DNA of 64,000 bases from CAZCGA01 sp964498075 (GCA_964498075.1 CAZCGA010000015.1:10635-74634); one strand, 5' to 3'. Counted from the stretch's first letter, positions 15,254-24,583 are shown. A program made the numbers and translations. The notes: generated by a model from the sequence alone, not told the origin.

Positions 15254-16882
15254 TCAGTTATTTTGCTGACTGCTGCCCGGGAGCTTGAAGATGCCCGCCG
15301 CACCGGGCTTGAAGCGCTCGAGCAGGAAGCGCTCCTGCGGCTTCTCCGACGCGGTCTTCGGGATCTCGTCGACGACTTGCAGGTAGGTGGGCACGAAGTT
15401 CGGCTCGAGACCCTGGCGGCAGGCGGCAAAGACTGACGCCGGAATCAATGCGACTCCCGGCTCGGGGACGATCGCGGCGACGACGTCCTTCTCGCCGGGC
15501 GCGCCGGAGCCGGCGGGCACGCCGTAGACGAACACGTCGGACACGGCCGGATGCTCGGCGATCACCCTCTCGACGAAGCCGGTGTTGATGAAGTCGCCGT
15601 TGTGCCGGATGCTGCCGCCCTTGCGGTAGTCGAAGAAGAACCAGCCGTCGGCGTCGCGGTGGCCCATGTCGCCGCTGCGCAACCAGCCGCGCGCAGTTTT
15701 CTCGCGCGACGCTGCCTCGTTCTCGAAGTACTCGACGCTGGCGGCTTCGCCGGTAGCCGGCCGCGAGACGATCTCACCGACGACGCCAGACGGACACTCC
15801 TGGTCGTGCTCGTCGACGATCTTCATCTCCAGCCCCGGCACCGGCTTTCCAAAACTGCCGGCCGGGCCCGCGCCGATCGGCTTGAAGGCGAGGCCACCCT
15901 CGACGGCGCCGTACCACTCGAAGACGCGCACTCCGAAGCGACGCTCGAAGGGCTCCCAGATCGCTGTGGGCATGCCGGCGTCGATCACCATGCGCACCGG
16001 GTTGTCGGCGTCGTCGGCGCGCGGCGGCTCGCTGTAGATCGCCGTAGCCATGCCGCCGAGCATCGAGAACGTCGTGCAGCCGTAGCACCGGCAGATGTCC
16101 CACAGCCGCGATTTGGTAAAGCGGCGGCTGAAGACGGCGCGCAGTCCCATGGTCAGTGACGGGCCGAGGGTCACGGCCTGCGCATTCCCGTGCGTCAGCG
16201 ACAGGCCGGTGTACGGACGGTCGTCGGGCTGGTAGCCGAGCAACGCGCCGAGCATGCCGAACATGCCGAAGCGCAGATTCGGAAAAACCACGCCCTTCGG
16301 ATCACCGGTGGTCCCCGACGTGTAAATGATCTGCAGCGGGTCGTTCGGGCTCGACAGGCGCACGTCGACGGTGGCCACCGGCTTGGCGAGGACCGCGCTG
16401 AGCGAGTCGACGCCGGAGAGCGGAATCGCCTGCGGCGTCTCGTGTGTTTCGAGCGCGAGGATCCACGTGAGGTCGGGAACGCCCGCACACACGGCGTCGA
16501 TCTGGTCGAGGCAGTAGTCCGCGCAGATCATGCCCCGGCAGCCTGATTGGCGCAGCATGTAGGCAAGCTTCTCGCCGCGCGTGCGCGGATCGATCGGCAC
16601 GAACACGCAGCCGGTGATCGACGCCGCCGTCATCGTCTCCACAAACTCGGGGTGGTTGCGCATCATCAGGCCGAAGCGTTCGCCCGGCGCCAGGCCGTGA
16701 CCGATCAGCGCGGCGGCGATGCGGTGCGCGTTGGTGTGCAGATCGGCGTAGGTGCGCACGTCGTCCGGCAACTCGCCGTCGCCCAGGCTCCAGCGTTCGA
16801 AAGTCAGGACATCGAGATCGGGCTGCTGCTCGGCCCGCGAGGCGATCAGGTCGGCGAGGATCATCTCGTTGCGTTCACGCAT
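15254..16882 (-). CDS. Acyl-CoA synthetase (AMP-dependent ligase)
   Basis: A 542-residue member of the adenylate-forming family, which activates a carboxylic acid as acyl-AMP and then acyl-CoA. The P-loop-like motif IIYTSGTTGDPKGVV, the EWYGAVEGG motif, the hinge region GWLRSGDMGHRDADG and the late K-T-A-S-E-K-P lysine are present. ACGGAGATCCCC before ATG 16882 gives a good ribosome-binding site; an in-frame ATG at 16918 lacks one. Overall it resembles carnitine/crotonobetaine-CoA ligase relatives. It belongs to a minus-strand run with thiolase, nitroreductase and acyl-CoA dehydrogenase. Confidence 0.9.
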   Translation of the reverse strand: MRERNEMILADLIASRAEQQPDLDVLTFERWSLGDGELPDDVRTYADLHTNAHRIAAALIGHGLAPGERFGLMMRNHPEFVETMTAASITGCVFVPIDPRTRGEKLAYMLRQSGCRGMICADYCLDQIDAVCAGVPDLTWILALETHETPQAIPLSGVDSLSAVLAKPVATVDVRLSSPNDPLQIIYTSGTTGDPKGVVFPNLRFGMFGMLGALLGYQPDDRPYTGLSLTHGNAQAVTLGPSLTMGLRAVFSRRFTKSRLWDICRCYGCTTFSMLGGMATAIYSEPPRADDADNPVRMVIDAGMPTAIWEPFERRFGVRVFEWYGAVEGGLAFKPIGAGPAGSFGKPVPGLEMKIVDEHDQECPSGVVGEIVSRPATGEAASVEYFENEAASREKTARGWLRSGDMGHRDADGWFFFDYRKGGSIRHNGDFINTGFVERVIAEHPAVSDVFVYGVPAGSGAPGEKDVVAAIVPEPGVALIPASVFAACRQGLEPNFVPTYLQVVDEIPKTASEKPQERFLLERFKPGAAGIFKLPGSSQQNN

Positions 16883-16934
16883 GGGGATCTCCGTATCCAG
16901 TTGGGACTTCCTTTTCACGCGCGCCCCCTCCTAG

Positions 16935-16968
16935 CCTCCCCCGTTGCCGGAGATGGCAACAGGGGAGG
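16935..16968. repeat. Long GC-rich hairpin between CoA ligase and thiolase genes
   Basis: A 14-bp stem (CCTCCCCCGTTGCC with GGCAACAGGGGAGG, one mismatch) closes a 6-base loop GGAGAT. It lies in the gap upstream of the CoA ligase. It is REP-like, not a T-run terminator. Confidence 0.7.
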
Positions 16969-16996
16969 AACCGGAGAAGAAGCGCGTCGAGGGGTT

Positions 16997-17033
16997 CCCT
17001 CCCCCTGTGAGCATTTCCGCGAACGGGGGAGGG
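16997..17033. repeat. Second palindrome of the same gap
   Basis: CCCTCCCCC and GGGGGAGGG form a perfect 9-bp stem around a 19-base loop; an agggtcagggaggggg string follows. With the preceding hairpin it makes a composite palindromic element of about 115 bp. This kind of unit is often repeated across GC-rich genomes. Confidence 0.6.
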
Positions 17034-17077
17034 TCAGGGAGGGGGCCGCATTTAGGACGTACACGGCGGAGTGTCCT

Positions 17078-18310
17078 TCAGCGCATCAGAATCGTCACGC
17101 ACATCGCCGCCGCATCGGTGCCGATGGCGCCGCCGCCGTTGTGTGCCAGGCCGACCTTGGCATCCCGTACCTGCCGGTCGCCGCAGCGCCCTTGGAGTTG
17201 CTCGGTCAGCTCGACGATCTGCGCGATGCCGGTAGCGCCCACCGGGTGGCCCTTGCGCAGCAAGCCGCCGGAGGTGTTGACCGGAATCCGGCCGCCGAGC
17301 TGCGTCGCGCGACTATCGATCAGCTTTCCGCCTTCACCCTTGGCGCACAGGCCGAGCGACTCGTAAGCCATCAGCTCGGCGGGTGCGGAGGCGTCGTGGC
17401 ACTCGATGACGTGGAGATCCTGCGGCCCGACGCCCGCCTCTTCATAGGCCTCCTGCGCGCACACTTCGACCGTGCCCGGCTCGTCCATGCCGTGGTCCCA
17501 ACCGGAGTGCAGCACGCTGGCCGCCACGCGCACCGGATTGCGCAATCCGAGGGCGCGGGCCTTGCGTTCGCTCACGATGACCACGGCCGCCGCACCATCA
17601 CCGATCGGCGAGCACATCGGGCGCGTCAGCGGCTCGGCGATCATGGGCGCCCCCAGCACCTCGGCGACACTGAGCACCTCACGGAACTGAGCGCGTGGGT
17701 TCAGGCTGCCGTGGTACGAGTTCTTGGACGCGACGGCCGCGAACTGCTCGATGGTCGTCGCGTAGCGTTGCATGTGGGCGCGCGCTGCGGCGGCGTAGAT
17801 GTCCATGAACAGGGAGCGTTTCTCGCCGGCGCCGGAGCCGGCGGCGGCGGCGCCTTGCGCCGTCGCGTTCTGGCGCAGCGCGTCGAGCAAGGCCGCCATC
17901 ACCTCGACGTCTACGGCGCCGCTGAAGGCGGCGAAGCTCTTGCGCTTGTCGGGGTGGTAGAGCTTCTCGACGCCGAGCGCCAGCACCACGTCGTGGAAGC
18001 CCGCAGTCACCATCGCGCATGCCTGGTGCAGCGCCGTCGAGGCGCTGGCGCAGGCGTTCTCGACGTTGACCACCGGGATCTTGCCGATGCCCATGCCACG
18101 CAGGATCACCTGGCCGCGGATGCATTCCTGGCCGGTCACCAGGCCGGCGGCCGCGTTGCCGACGAACGCCGCTTCGAGGTCACGCGCCGCGATACCGGCG
18201 TCGGTGAGTGCAGCCTGCACGGCCTCGGCGCCGAGTGCCTTCAGGCCGGTCTCCAAGTGCTTGCCGAACCGGGTCATGCCCACCCCGGCGATCAGTGCGT
18301 TGAATTTCAT
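17078..18310 (-). CDS. Thiolase-family protein (SCP-x/acetyl-CoA acetyltransferase-like)
   Basis: A 410-residue thiolase-fold protein. The nucleophile Cys87 is in VENACASAS, and the C-terminal part has TSGGLLRKGHPVGATG with its conserved histidine and a final HNGGG turn. Sequences of this shape are acyl-CoA thiolases or the lipid-transfer-linked SCP-x subtype that cleave 3-ketoacyl-CoA. GAGAGGAACGTCGCC precedes ATG 18310. The frame is open further upstream, but that part looks non-coding. It lies between the nitroreductase and CoA ligase genes. Confidence 0.9.
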   Translation of the reverse strand: MKFNALIAGVGMTRFGKHLETGLKALGAEAVQAALTDAGIAARDLEAAFVGNAAAGLVTGQECIRGQVILRGMGIGKIPVVNVENACASASTALHQACAMVTAGFHDVVLALGVEKLYHPDKRKSFAAFSGAVDVEVMAALLDALRQNATAQGAAAAGSGAGEKRSLFMDIYAAAARAHMQRYATTIEQFAAVASKNSYHGSLNPRAQFREVLSVAEVLGAPMIAEPLTRPMCSPIGDGAAAVVIVSERKARALGLRNPVRVAASVLHSGWDHGMDEPGTVEVCAQEAYEEAGVGPQDLHVIECHDASAPAELMAYESLGLCAKGEGGKLIDSRATQLGGRIPVNTSGGLLRKGHPVGATGIAQIVELTEQLQGRCGDRQVRDAKVGLAHNGGGAIGTDAAAMCVTILMR

Positions 18311-18331
18311 GGCGACGTTCCTCTCATTCAC

Positions 18332-18352
18332 GCACCGGCTGGAAGCCGGTGC
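18332..18352. repeat. Perfect 9-bp hairpin between thiolase and nitroreductase genes
   Basis: GCACCGGCT-GGA-AGCCGGTGC, a perfect stem with a 3-base loop. It sits in the 67-base gap after the nitroreductase stop. Similar short elements are dispersed in many GC-rich genomes. Confidence 0.65.
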
Positions 18353-18377
18353 CACCCTCCACCTGGTCCCCGTCGAG

Positions 18378-19166
18378 TCACAACAGCCCGTGGCCTTTGA
18401 TCCCGAGCGCGTGCTTGAGGTAGTTGAGCTCCTCTTCACGCCACCCCGCCGGCGCGGGGTTCTGAATCATATCGTCACGCTTCAGCTCTTCGACGACGCT
18501 TTCCGATCGCGGAAACGGGGTGCCGTAGCGGTTCATGTGGAAGAGCGTCCCGAACGGCAGGCGTGGGCGTTGTCCGCCGGCTTCCGAGCTCTCGGCCGGA
18601 TAGCCCACGGTCTGCAGCAGCAGCGCGCGGCAGGTATCGGGCAGGCCGAGGTTGCTGCGGATCTGGTCGAGGTTGGGAGAGGCGAGGCAGCACGTCCCCA
18701 GCCCTTGCTCGAAGGCCATCAACGTCGCCTGGGCGATGCCTTGGCCGCAGTCGACCTCACCCAGGCCAGGCTGCTTCAAGTGCTCGCGGATCGAATCGAA
18801 GATGGGGATGAGCTGTGTTTCCAACGCATCCTTCTTGCCTTCGCCGAAGCCGAGCGCGCCGGCGGCGAGCAGCTCCCGCAAGCGGTCGGACTGTCCGTCG
18901 ACGGCGGCGGTGTCGATGTACCAGACGATCACCACCGGGGCGAGCCGGATTTGGAATCCGGCGATCGGTACGGTGAGCGAGTCGAGGACCTCCTGCGGCG
19001 CGCTGTCACGGAAGACCACGACGGCGCGCAGGCTGCCGACGTTGCCCCAGTGCGAGGCCAGCCGCGCCGCCTCCAACATGCACTGGATCTTCTCCGGCTC
19101 GACCGGCTTGTAAGGCAGCAGGAAACGAATCGACCGCCGCCGTCCGATGACTTCTCTCAGCTCCAT
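18378..19166 (-). CDS. Nitroreductase-family flavoprotein
   Basis: A 262-residue protein of the FMN-dependent nitroreductase fold. Its N-terminus has IGRRRSIRFLLPYKPVEPEKI, the FMN-phosphate-binding R-R-S-I-R pattern. Later come a YIDTA segment and the AFEQGLGTCCLASPN helix usual for the family. AGGAGACGTGGCA precedes ATG 19166; an ATG at 19190 is less likely. The family reduces nitro groups, quinones or enoates with NAD(P)H. Being between a thiolase and an acyl-CoA dehydrogenase, it may reduce a pathway intermediate; that is inferred. Confidence 0.87.
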   Translation of the reverse strand: MELREVIGRRRSIRFLLPYKPVEPEKIQCMLEAARLASHWGNVGSLRAVVVFRDSAPQEVLDSLTVPIAGFQIRLAPVVIVWYIDTAAVDGQSDRLRELLAAGALGFGEGKKDALETQLIPIFDSIREHLKQPGLGEVDCGQGIAQATLMAFEQGLGTCCLASPNLDQIRSNLGLPDTCRALLLQTVGYPAESSEAGGQRPRLPFGTLFHMNRYGTPFPRSESVVEELKRDDMIQNPAPAGWREEELNYLKHALGIKGHGLL

Positions 19167-19196
19167 TGCCACGTCTCCTCTCTTGAGCAAGGCACC

Positions 19197-19273
19197 CTTC
19201 GAGAGCCTCAGGGTGAGCGGAAAAATCCTTCATGAGATAGATTCCACGACCGCTCGTGCTGAGGCTCTCGAAG
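19197..19273. repeat. 24-bp inverted repeat between nitroreductase and acyl-CoA dehydrogenase genes
   Basis: The arms at 19197-19220 and 19250-19273 begin CTTCGAGAGCCTCAG and match at 21 of 24 positions, around a 29-base AT-richer loop. It lies in the 147-base gap of this operon. The arm sequence resembles dispersed repeats known from other proteobacteria. Confidence 0.75.
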
Positions 19274-19313
19274 CACGTCTTCGCATGCATCGGCATTCCC
19301 GAACGACACGGAC

Positions 19314-20519
19314 TCACAGCTTCGCAGCACCGACCAGGCTGAGCACGTCGTTGCAGCCGTCTTCGATCATCGCGGCGCGCGCGTCGCGCAGCAGCTTCTC
19401 GATCGGGTACTCGCGGCTCAGGCCATTGCCGCCGAAGATCTGCAGTGCCGCGCTGGCGGCCTCGAAGGCGGTGGTGGTGCAGAAGACCTTCGAGGCGATC
19501 GAGTACTGCACCAGCGGCGGATTGGTGGAGTTGTAGAGCATCACGCGCCAGGCCAGCGACCGCGCCGCCTCCACGTGCATGAAGACCTTGAACAGCCGCC
19601 CCTTGACGCTCTGGTGCTCGAAGATCGGTACGCCACCCTGGACACGCGTCTTGGCGTATGCCAACGCCTGCTCAAGCGCCGCCCGCCCGAGCCCGACGAA
19701 GATGGCACCCATCGACGCGTTGGCCAGAGTGAGGACCGCCTCGACCACCGTGGCGTAAGCCTCCGGGCCGACGACCATGTAGTCGGCCGGGATACGGACG
19801 TCATCGAAGAAGATCTCGCCCTGATTGAGAGCCCGCTGCCCCAGCTTGTCGAGCGGCTTGCCGCGGGACACGCCCGCGAGATCGAGCGGGACGAGGCAGA
19901 CGCCGCCGCCTTTGAAACCCTGGCTCGGGTCGATCGTGCAGAACAGCGTGGCGACGGTGGCGATCGTACCGTTGGACACCCATGCCGACTTCTGGCCGTT
20001 GATTGCATACGCGTCACCCTCGCGGCGCGCGACGCAGTTGGCTTTGAGCTTCGGATCGGCGAAGTGGCGTTCGGTGATGGTCAGGGAGTCGCTGCCGTGA
20101 TCCGGTTCGGTCACCGCCCAGCAGCCGATGTCACGGTTGTCCGCTCCGCCGAAGCGCTCGATCAGCGGCGGCCGTCCCGACATCTGGGCGAACATCTTGT
20201 GGAAGCCCGACACGCCCAGGCTGATGGCCAGGCCGGCATCGCCCCAGCCCAGCTCTTCGGAGACCAGGAAGCGCAAGCGGCTATGCTCCGCCGGCGACAG
20301 CTCGGAGCCGGAGGAATCCAACACATCGAGGTGGAGGTCCCAGTACTTGTCGAACACCTCCCAGAGCTTCGACTGCGACGCGATGACGCCAGCGGGCTCG
20401 GGCAAGCGATCGAGGACTACGCCGGCCGGACGCATCACGTCTTGGGCGAATCGGCGCGCGGTGTCGCGAATGGAGCGCTCCTGGTCAGTAAGGGTACTTT
20501 CGAGGTCAGCCAACGGCAT
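19314..20519 (-). CDS. Acyl-CoA dehydrogenase
   Basis: A 401-residue FAD enzyme that makes the trans-2-enoyl-CoA. Visible are the WAVTEPDHGSD FAD/substrate segment, the NGQKSAWVSNG strand, the QIFGGNGLSREYPIEKL helix and a late MIEDG in the position of the catalytic Glu loop. AGGAGCTGCAG before ATG 20519 is a strong ribosome-binding site. It is the first gene of the minus-strand acyl-CoA group and is divergent from the polysaccharide genes at 20.7 kb. Confidence 0.92.
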   Translation of the reverse strand: MPLADLESTLTDQERSIRDTARRFAQDVMRPAGVVLDRLPEPAGVIASQSKLWEVFDKYWDLHLDVLDSSGSELSPAEHSRLRFLVSEELGWGDAGLAISLGVSGFHKMFAQMSGRPPLIERFGGADNRDIGCWAVTEPDHGSDSLTITERHFADPKLKANCVARREGDAYAINGQKSAWVSNGTIATVATLFCTIDPSQGFKGGGVCLVPLDLAGVSRGKPLDKLGQRALNQGEIFFDDVRIPADYMVVGPEAYATVVEAVLTLANASMGAIFVGLGRAALEQALAYAKTRVQGGVPIFEHQSVKGRLFKVFMHVEAARSLAWRVMLYNSTNPPLVQYSIASKVFCTTTAFEAASAALQIFGGNGLSREYPIEKLLRDARAAMIEDGCNDVLSLVGAAKL

Positions 20520-20746
20520 CTGCAGCTCCTCCCTCTTGATCCCGCTGGTAGGAGAGATGCGGTGTAAGTTCTATGACGCAGATCATAGTTGGCAGTGACG
20601 CCGCCACGTATCGGATCGCGTCGGTCCGCGGCGGTGGTGCGATGCCGTTCTCGAATCACGAGCGGTTCGCAGCATAGCCGGGCGGCGCCTATTGACCTGC
20701 GGCGCAAAGCGTGGCGGAGAGACGGGCGATTGAGGTAAACCGCGCC

Positions 20747-21976
20747 ATGTCTGTGCTGACCCGAGTGAGTCGCGCCGCCGAGTGGGGCCTCGCCGGCGGT
20801 TTCCTGCTGTGGCTGAGTGGCGGGCTCGGCCCGCTGTATCTTTTTGTTTTGCCGCTGGTGGTCTACCGCATCGTTCCGGTGGGATTTTTGCTGACCGTGT
20901 TGCTGCTCGTGGTCCACTGGCGGCGCGTCCACTCGCTCCTGCGCACCGCGTGGCCGCTCCTGCTGTTGGTGGTCTTGGCGGCCGCGTCGGCGTTCTGGTC
21001 GGTAGCGCCCTTCTTGAGCCTGCGCCGCGCGATCGCGCTAACCGGATCCACGGCGTTCGGCATGCTCCTGGCCGTCCGCTTCCGCCGCGACCAGCAGCTG
21101 AAGCTGCTGGCGGTGGTACTGGGTGTGGTCGCGTGCGGCAGTCTGGCGCTGGCCCTCCTGCGACCGCAATATGGGGTGATGACGCGCCCCTTCGGCGGCG
21201 CATGGCGGGGTCTGTACCCGCACAAGAACCAACTGGGACGCATCATGGGGCTCGCTGCCTTCGTGTTTGTCTTCCTGGGGAGCGAGTCCAGGCGGCTGCG
21301 CCCGGTCGCGTTCGTCGGTCTGGGCCTGTCGCTGTTTCTGGTCTACGAGTCCGTGTCGCGATCCGCAGAGATTGCAGAAACGGTGTGCGCTGCGGCGCTG
21401 GGCCTCTTCTGCAGCGCACAGCGTCTTCCTCACAGGCGGCGGACCCAGGTGTTGATCGCCGCCGCGACCGTCGCGGCCGTGATGATCGTGTGGGCGGTGC
21501 AGCATGGCGCTGCGCTGCTCCCTCACCTCGGGAAGGACCCGACGCTCAACCGTCGGACGGAGCTGTGGGCGGTGTTGGTGGACATGATCCGTGCACGTCC
21601 GTGGTTGGGGTACGGATACGGTGCGTTCTGGCAGGGACCCAGCGGCGTGTCCCGTGAGCTCCGGAACGTGTTCTGGCATTGGACCGCGCCGCACGCGCAC
21701 AACGGGTTCATCGACCTCACGCTGGCGCTGGGCGTCTGCGGTCTCGCCCTCTTTGTCGTTTCCTTCGTCGTTGCGCTGCGCCAGGCGTACACCTGGGCGA
21801 TGGCCGAACCGTCGCTGGCACGGCTGTGGCCATTGACGTACCTGCTGCTGTTTGGGTTGACCAACCTGACGGAGAGCGTGATGCTGCTGCAGAATAACAT
21901 CTTCTGGCCGTTGTACGTGGCTGTCGTGCTGACGCTGCAGCAGGATGCGGGTCCGCCGGAGCGCCTACCCGCTTGA
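20747..21976 (+). CDS. O-antigen ligase/ExoQ-like polysaccharide polymerase
   Basis: A 409-residue membrane protein with about ten transmembrane helices. Markers of the Wzy_C/ExoQ group are YPHKNQLGR in the middle loop, LNRRTELWAVLVDMIRARP, and PHAHNGFIDLTLALG near residue 315, the conserved H-x-H-N of the large periplasmic loop. ATG 20747 has gaggtaa before it; an in-frame GTG at 20711 would add 12 residues. It polymerises or ligates undecaprenyl-linked glycans. It opens the plus-strand side of the polysaccharide locus and is followed by the initiating sugar transferase. Confidence 0.85.
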   Translation: MSVLTRVSRAAEWGLAGGFLLWLSGGLGPLYLFVLPLVVYRIVPVGFLLTVLLLVVHWRRVHSLLRTAWPLLLLVVLAAASAFWSVAPFLSLRRAIALTGSTAFGMLLAVRFRRDQQLKLLAVVLGVVACGSLALALLRPQYGVMTRPFGGAWRGLYPHKNQLGRIMGLAAFVFVFLGSESRRLRPVAFVGLGLSLFLVYESVSRSAEIAETVCAAALGLFCSAQRLPHRRRTQVLIAAATVAAVMIVWAVQHGAALLPHLGKDPTLNRRTELWAVLVDMIRARPWLGYGYGAFWQGPSGVSRELRNVFWHWTAPHAHNGFIDLTLALGVCGLALFVVSFVVALRQAYTWAMAEPSLARLWPLTYLLLFGLTNLTESVMLLQNNIFWPLYVAVVLTLQQDAGPPERLPA

Positions 21977-22030
21977 CAAGAGGCCCTAAAGCCCCACATA
22001 TGGCGCTGGGTGGAGTAGGGGGAGTCGGCT

Positions 22031-22771
22031 ATGCGATCAGCCACGGAGATGATGGGGTCATTGGGAACGGCGCAAGACGCCGACGCGCCGATGAACGCAG
22101 CGGGTGCCCTGTCGGCGGAGGCGTCGTTGTCCACGCCGGCGCTCGGGACGCACCAATCAGCGGCGGAAGCCCAGCTCGATCTGAAGCGCGTCCTCGATCT
22201 GACGATCTCGGCGGCCCTGCTCGTTCTGCTTTCCCCACTCTGGGTGGCGGTGGCGGCAGTGATCAAGCTCGCCGACGGCGGCCCGGTCATCTTCTGGCAG
22301 AAGCGCGTCGGCCACTTCGGCCGTGAGTTTTGGTTCCCGAAGTTCCGTTCGATGCGCGTCGGCGCCGAGCACTTGCACGAGGCGTTGTTGCCGAAGAACG
22401 ACCATCCGCACGGCCCGACCTTCAAGATGAAAGAGGATCCGCGCATGACCGGCATTGGCCGCGTCGTCCGCACCCTGAGTATCGATGAGTTGCCGCAACT
22501 CTGGAGTGTGCTCGTTGGCGACATGTCGCTCGTGGGTCCGCGGCCGCCGTTGCCGCGCGAAGTCGCGCAGTATTCCCCGACCCAGCTGCGCCGTCTGGAA
22601 GTGCGGCCCGGGTTGACCTGCATCTGGCAGGTGAGCGGTCGCAGCACGCTCTCGTTCTCCGACCAGGTTTTGCTCGATATCGAATACATCGAGAAACGCA
22701 GCCTGTGGTTGGACCTCAAGCTGCTGGCGCTGACGATTCCCGCAGTGCTGTCCTGCCGCGGCGCCTGGTAG
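22031..22771 (+). CDS. Undecaprenyl-phosphate sugar-1-phosphate transferase (ExoY/WcaJ-type)
   Basis: A 246-residue initiating transferase of the bacterial sugar transferase family. After a short leader and one membrane helix (LTISAALLVLLSPLWVAVAA) come KRVGHFGREF, the W-F-P-K-F-R-S-M-R loop, SIDELPQLWSVL and SLVGPRPPLP, all family hallmarks. It moves a sugar-1-phosphate to the lipid carrier and thus starts the repeat unit. GGGGGAG precedes the ATG. Confidence 0.93.
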   Translation: MRSATEMMGSLGTAQDADAPMNAAGALSAEASLSTPALGTHQSAAEAQLDLKRVLDLTISAALLVLLSPLWVAVAAVIKLADGGPVIFWQKRVGHFGREFWFPKFRSMRVGAEHLHEALLPKNDHPHGPTFKMKEDPRMTGIGRVVRTLSIDELPQLWSVLVGDMSLVGPRPPLPREVAQYSPTQLRRLEVRPGLTCIWQVSGRSTLSFSDQVLLDIEYIEKRSLWLDLKLLALTIPAVLSCRGAW

Positions 22772-22793
22772 TCAGGTCGCGTCGGCCGGCCGA

Positions 22794-23603
22794 TCAAAAG
22801 ACGCGCAGCGCTCGCCGGCGCCGCCACCGCCGCGCCGCTGCGCCCAACAGCAACACGATTGCAAACGGAACTCCCTCAACCAGGTAGCGCCTCCCCAAGC
22901 GCCCCGGTTCCTGTGCCAGACGATGCAGCCATTCAAGCCCGGCGCGCTGCATCCAGCGCGGGGCGCGACGCACATCGCCGCACAAGAGGCTCAAGCTGAT
23001 CCCAACACCCACGAACCACGACGCCGGCAGCCCGCTCCGGAGTCGCTCGATCAGCCGTTCCTCCTTCCGCTTGCCCAGGGCGACGTACACAATGTCGGGG
23101 CGGGCCGCGCACACCGCGCCGATAACCTCCGTCTGCTGCCGTGCGTCGTCTTCAACGCCCAGCTGCGGCGACAGTACACCGGCGATGCGCAGGTTCGCGT
23201 GCCGCTGTCGCAGTATCCTCGCCGCGGCGTCGGCGACGCCGGGAGCGCCGCCGAGGAGGTAGATCGAGCGTCCGCGCTGCGCCGCGGCGGCCGTCAGACT
23301 GGAGATCAGGTTGGACCCGGCGACGCGTTCCGGGAGCGAGGTCCCTTGCAGGCGGCTGGCCCACACGAGCGGCATCCCGTCGGCGACGACGAGGGTCGCG
23401 CACCTACAGAGCTGGGCATAGGAAGGGTCGCGCGCCAGCAACCGCAAACGATCGAGGTTCAACGTGAGCACCGACCCGCCGCGTTCGGCTTCGAGCTGCG
23501 CGAGCACCAACTCGACACACTCGGCCTCCGTGATCGCGTGGATGGTTGCGGGTCCGATCTCCACCAGCGGGAGATGCGCGAGCGCCGCACTGCACCGATT
23601 CAT
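22794..23603 (-). CDS. WecG/TagA/CpsF-family glycosyltransferase
   Basis: A 269-residue protein. The signature is clear: the LTLNLDRLRLLARDP segment, ADGMPLVWASRLQG, ERVAGSNL, the LLGGAPGVA loop and VYVALGKRKEE. These enzymes add ManNAc-type sugars to a lipid-linked acceptor. ATG 23603 overlaps the stop of the GT2 gene (ATGA), so the two are coupled. A C-terminal hydrophobic helix (GVPFAIVLLLGAAA) may anchor it to the membrane. Confidence 0.9.
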   Translation of the reverse strand: MNRCSAALAHLPLVEIGPATIHAITEAECVELVLAQLEAERGGSVLTLNLDRLRLLARDPSYAQLCRCATLVVADGMPLVWASRLQGTSLPERVAGSNLISSLTAAAAQRGRSIYLLGGAPGVADAAARILRQRHANLRIAGVLSPQLGVEDDARQQTEVIGAVCAARPDIVYVALGKRKEERLIERLRSGLPASWFVGVGISLSLLCGDVRRAPRWMQRAGLEWLHRLAQEPGRLGRRYLVEGVPFAIVLLLGAAARRWRRRRALRVF

Positions 23604-24571
23604 CGACGGCCTTCGCTGCGACGGGCGTCGGCCATCATCCACGGCTGCATCGGGTCCTTCCAGTTCGTCCAGATCTCACCACCACCGATGTTGCGGAGAT
23701 GGGGTGCCGTGTCGCCAGCCCACTGCCGCGCCCGCGACACGGTGCGCCCCGCGCTCCACAGCGCGTTCGCGATCCACAGACCGACGCGGCCGTGAAACTT
23801 CGCGAAGTATCTCGCCCTGGAGGCGTAGTAATATCGCGGCCACCGCGACGTCGACCGCCCCGCCCGCGTCTGCCGTCCAGCGTGCAAATGGACGACATGG
23901 GCGGCTGGCCAGTAGACCACCTGCCAGCCCGCTTGCAGAGTCCGCCGGCAGTAGTCGACGTCTTCGAAGTACATGAAGTACCCCTCGTCCAGCAGCCCAA
24001 CCCGTTCGACGACCTCCCGCCGGAGGAGGGCCGCGGCAAAGCTGATCCACTGCGGCTCCATCGGCGCATCGGAAAGCGGCAAGCGCACGCTGTAGGAGTG
24101 CAGCAGCCGGTTCAACGGCCCGGTCGCGGCTGCCGCCAAGAAATCCCCGAGCGCCGAGGGGAAGCGGAAGCAGCTGAGCTGCGGTCCGCCGTCGGGCCAT
24201 TCGAGACGCGGGCCAACGACACCCACATCCGGCCGTTGCTGCATGACGCCCAGGAGCTCCGCCACGGCACCACGGCGCACGACGGTGTCACTGTTGAGCA
24301 GCAGGTACGTGTCGGCGCGGACGGTTGCGAGAACGCGGTTGTTCCCGGCCGCGAACCCGCCATTCACCGGCGAGCCGATCACCGTCGCCCAGCCGTCCCA
24401 CCCCCGTTCCCGAATCAGCTGCACGAGGTGCTCGTACGAGCCGTCGCCCGAACCGTTGTCGACGACGATCACGCGGTCGCGAGCGGCGTCGATCTCGCTG
24501 CACAAGGACGACAGACAGGCTGCAACCAGCGCCGGTGTCTGATAGTTGAGGATCACGGTCGCGAGGCGCAT
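23600..24571 (-). CDS. Family 2 glycosyltransferase
   Basis: A 323-residue GT2 enzyme. VILNYQTPALVAACLSSL begins the nucleotide-binding fold, VIVVDNGSGDGS follows, and LLLNSDTVV carries the Asp motif. The later FMYFEDVDYCRR segment resembles the ED-Y acceptor site of rhamnosyltransferase-like members. It starts 12 bases after the polymerase-like gene and overlaps the WecG-like gene at its end. Confidence 0.9.
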   Translation of the reverse strand: MRLATVILNYQTPALVAACLSSLCSEIDAARDRVIVVDNGSGDGSYEHLVQLIRERGWDGWATVIGSPVNGGFAAGNNRVLATVRADTYLLLNSDTVVRRGAVAELLGVMQQRPDVGVVGPRLEWPDGGPQLSCFRFPSALGDFLAAAATGPLNRLLHSYSVRLPLSDAPMEPQWISFAAALLRREVVERVGLLDEGYFMYFEDVDYCRRTLQAGWQVVYWPAAHVVHLHAGRQTRAGRSTSRWPRYYYASRARYFAKFHGRVGLWIANALWSAGRTVSRARQWAGDTAPHLRNIGGGEIWTNWKDPMQPWMMADARRSEGRR

Positions 24572-24583
24572 CGGCGGCGCACG

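Noticed and set aside
16935..17050. Palindromes considered as a CRISPR fragment
   Set aside because: There are no equal-length spacers or repeated units; the structure is two nested hairpins.
16547..18400. Plus-strand frame of 617 codons across CoA ligase and thiolase
   Set aside because: It covers two clear minus-strand enzymes and the gap between them and has no domain pattern.
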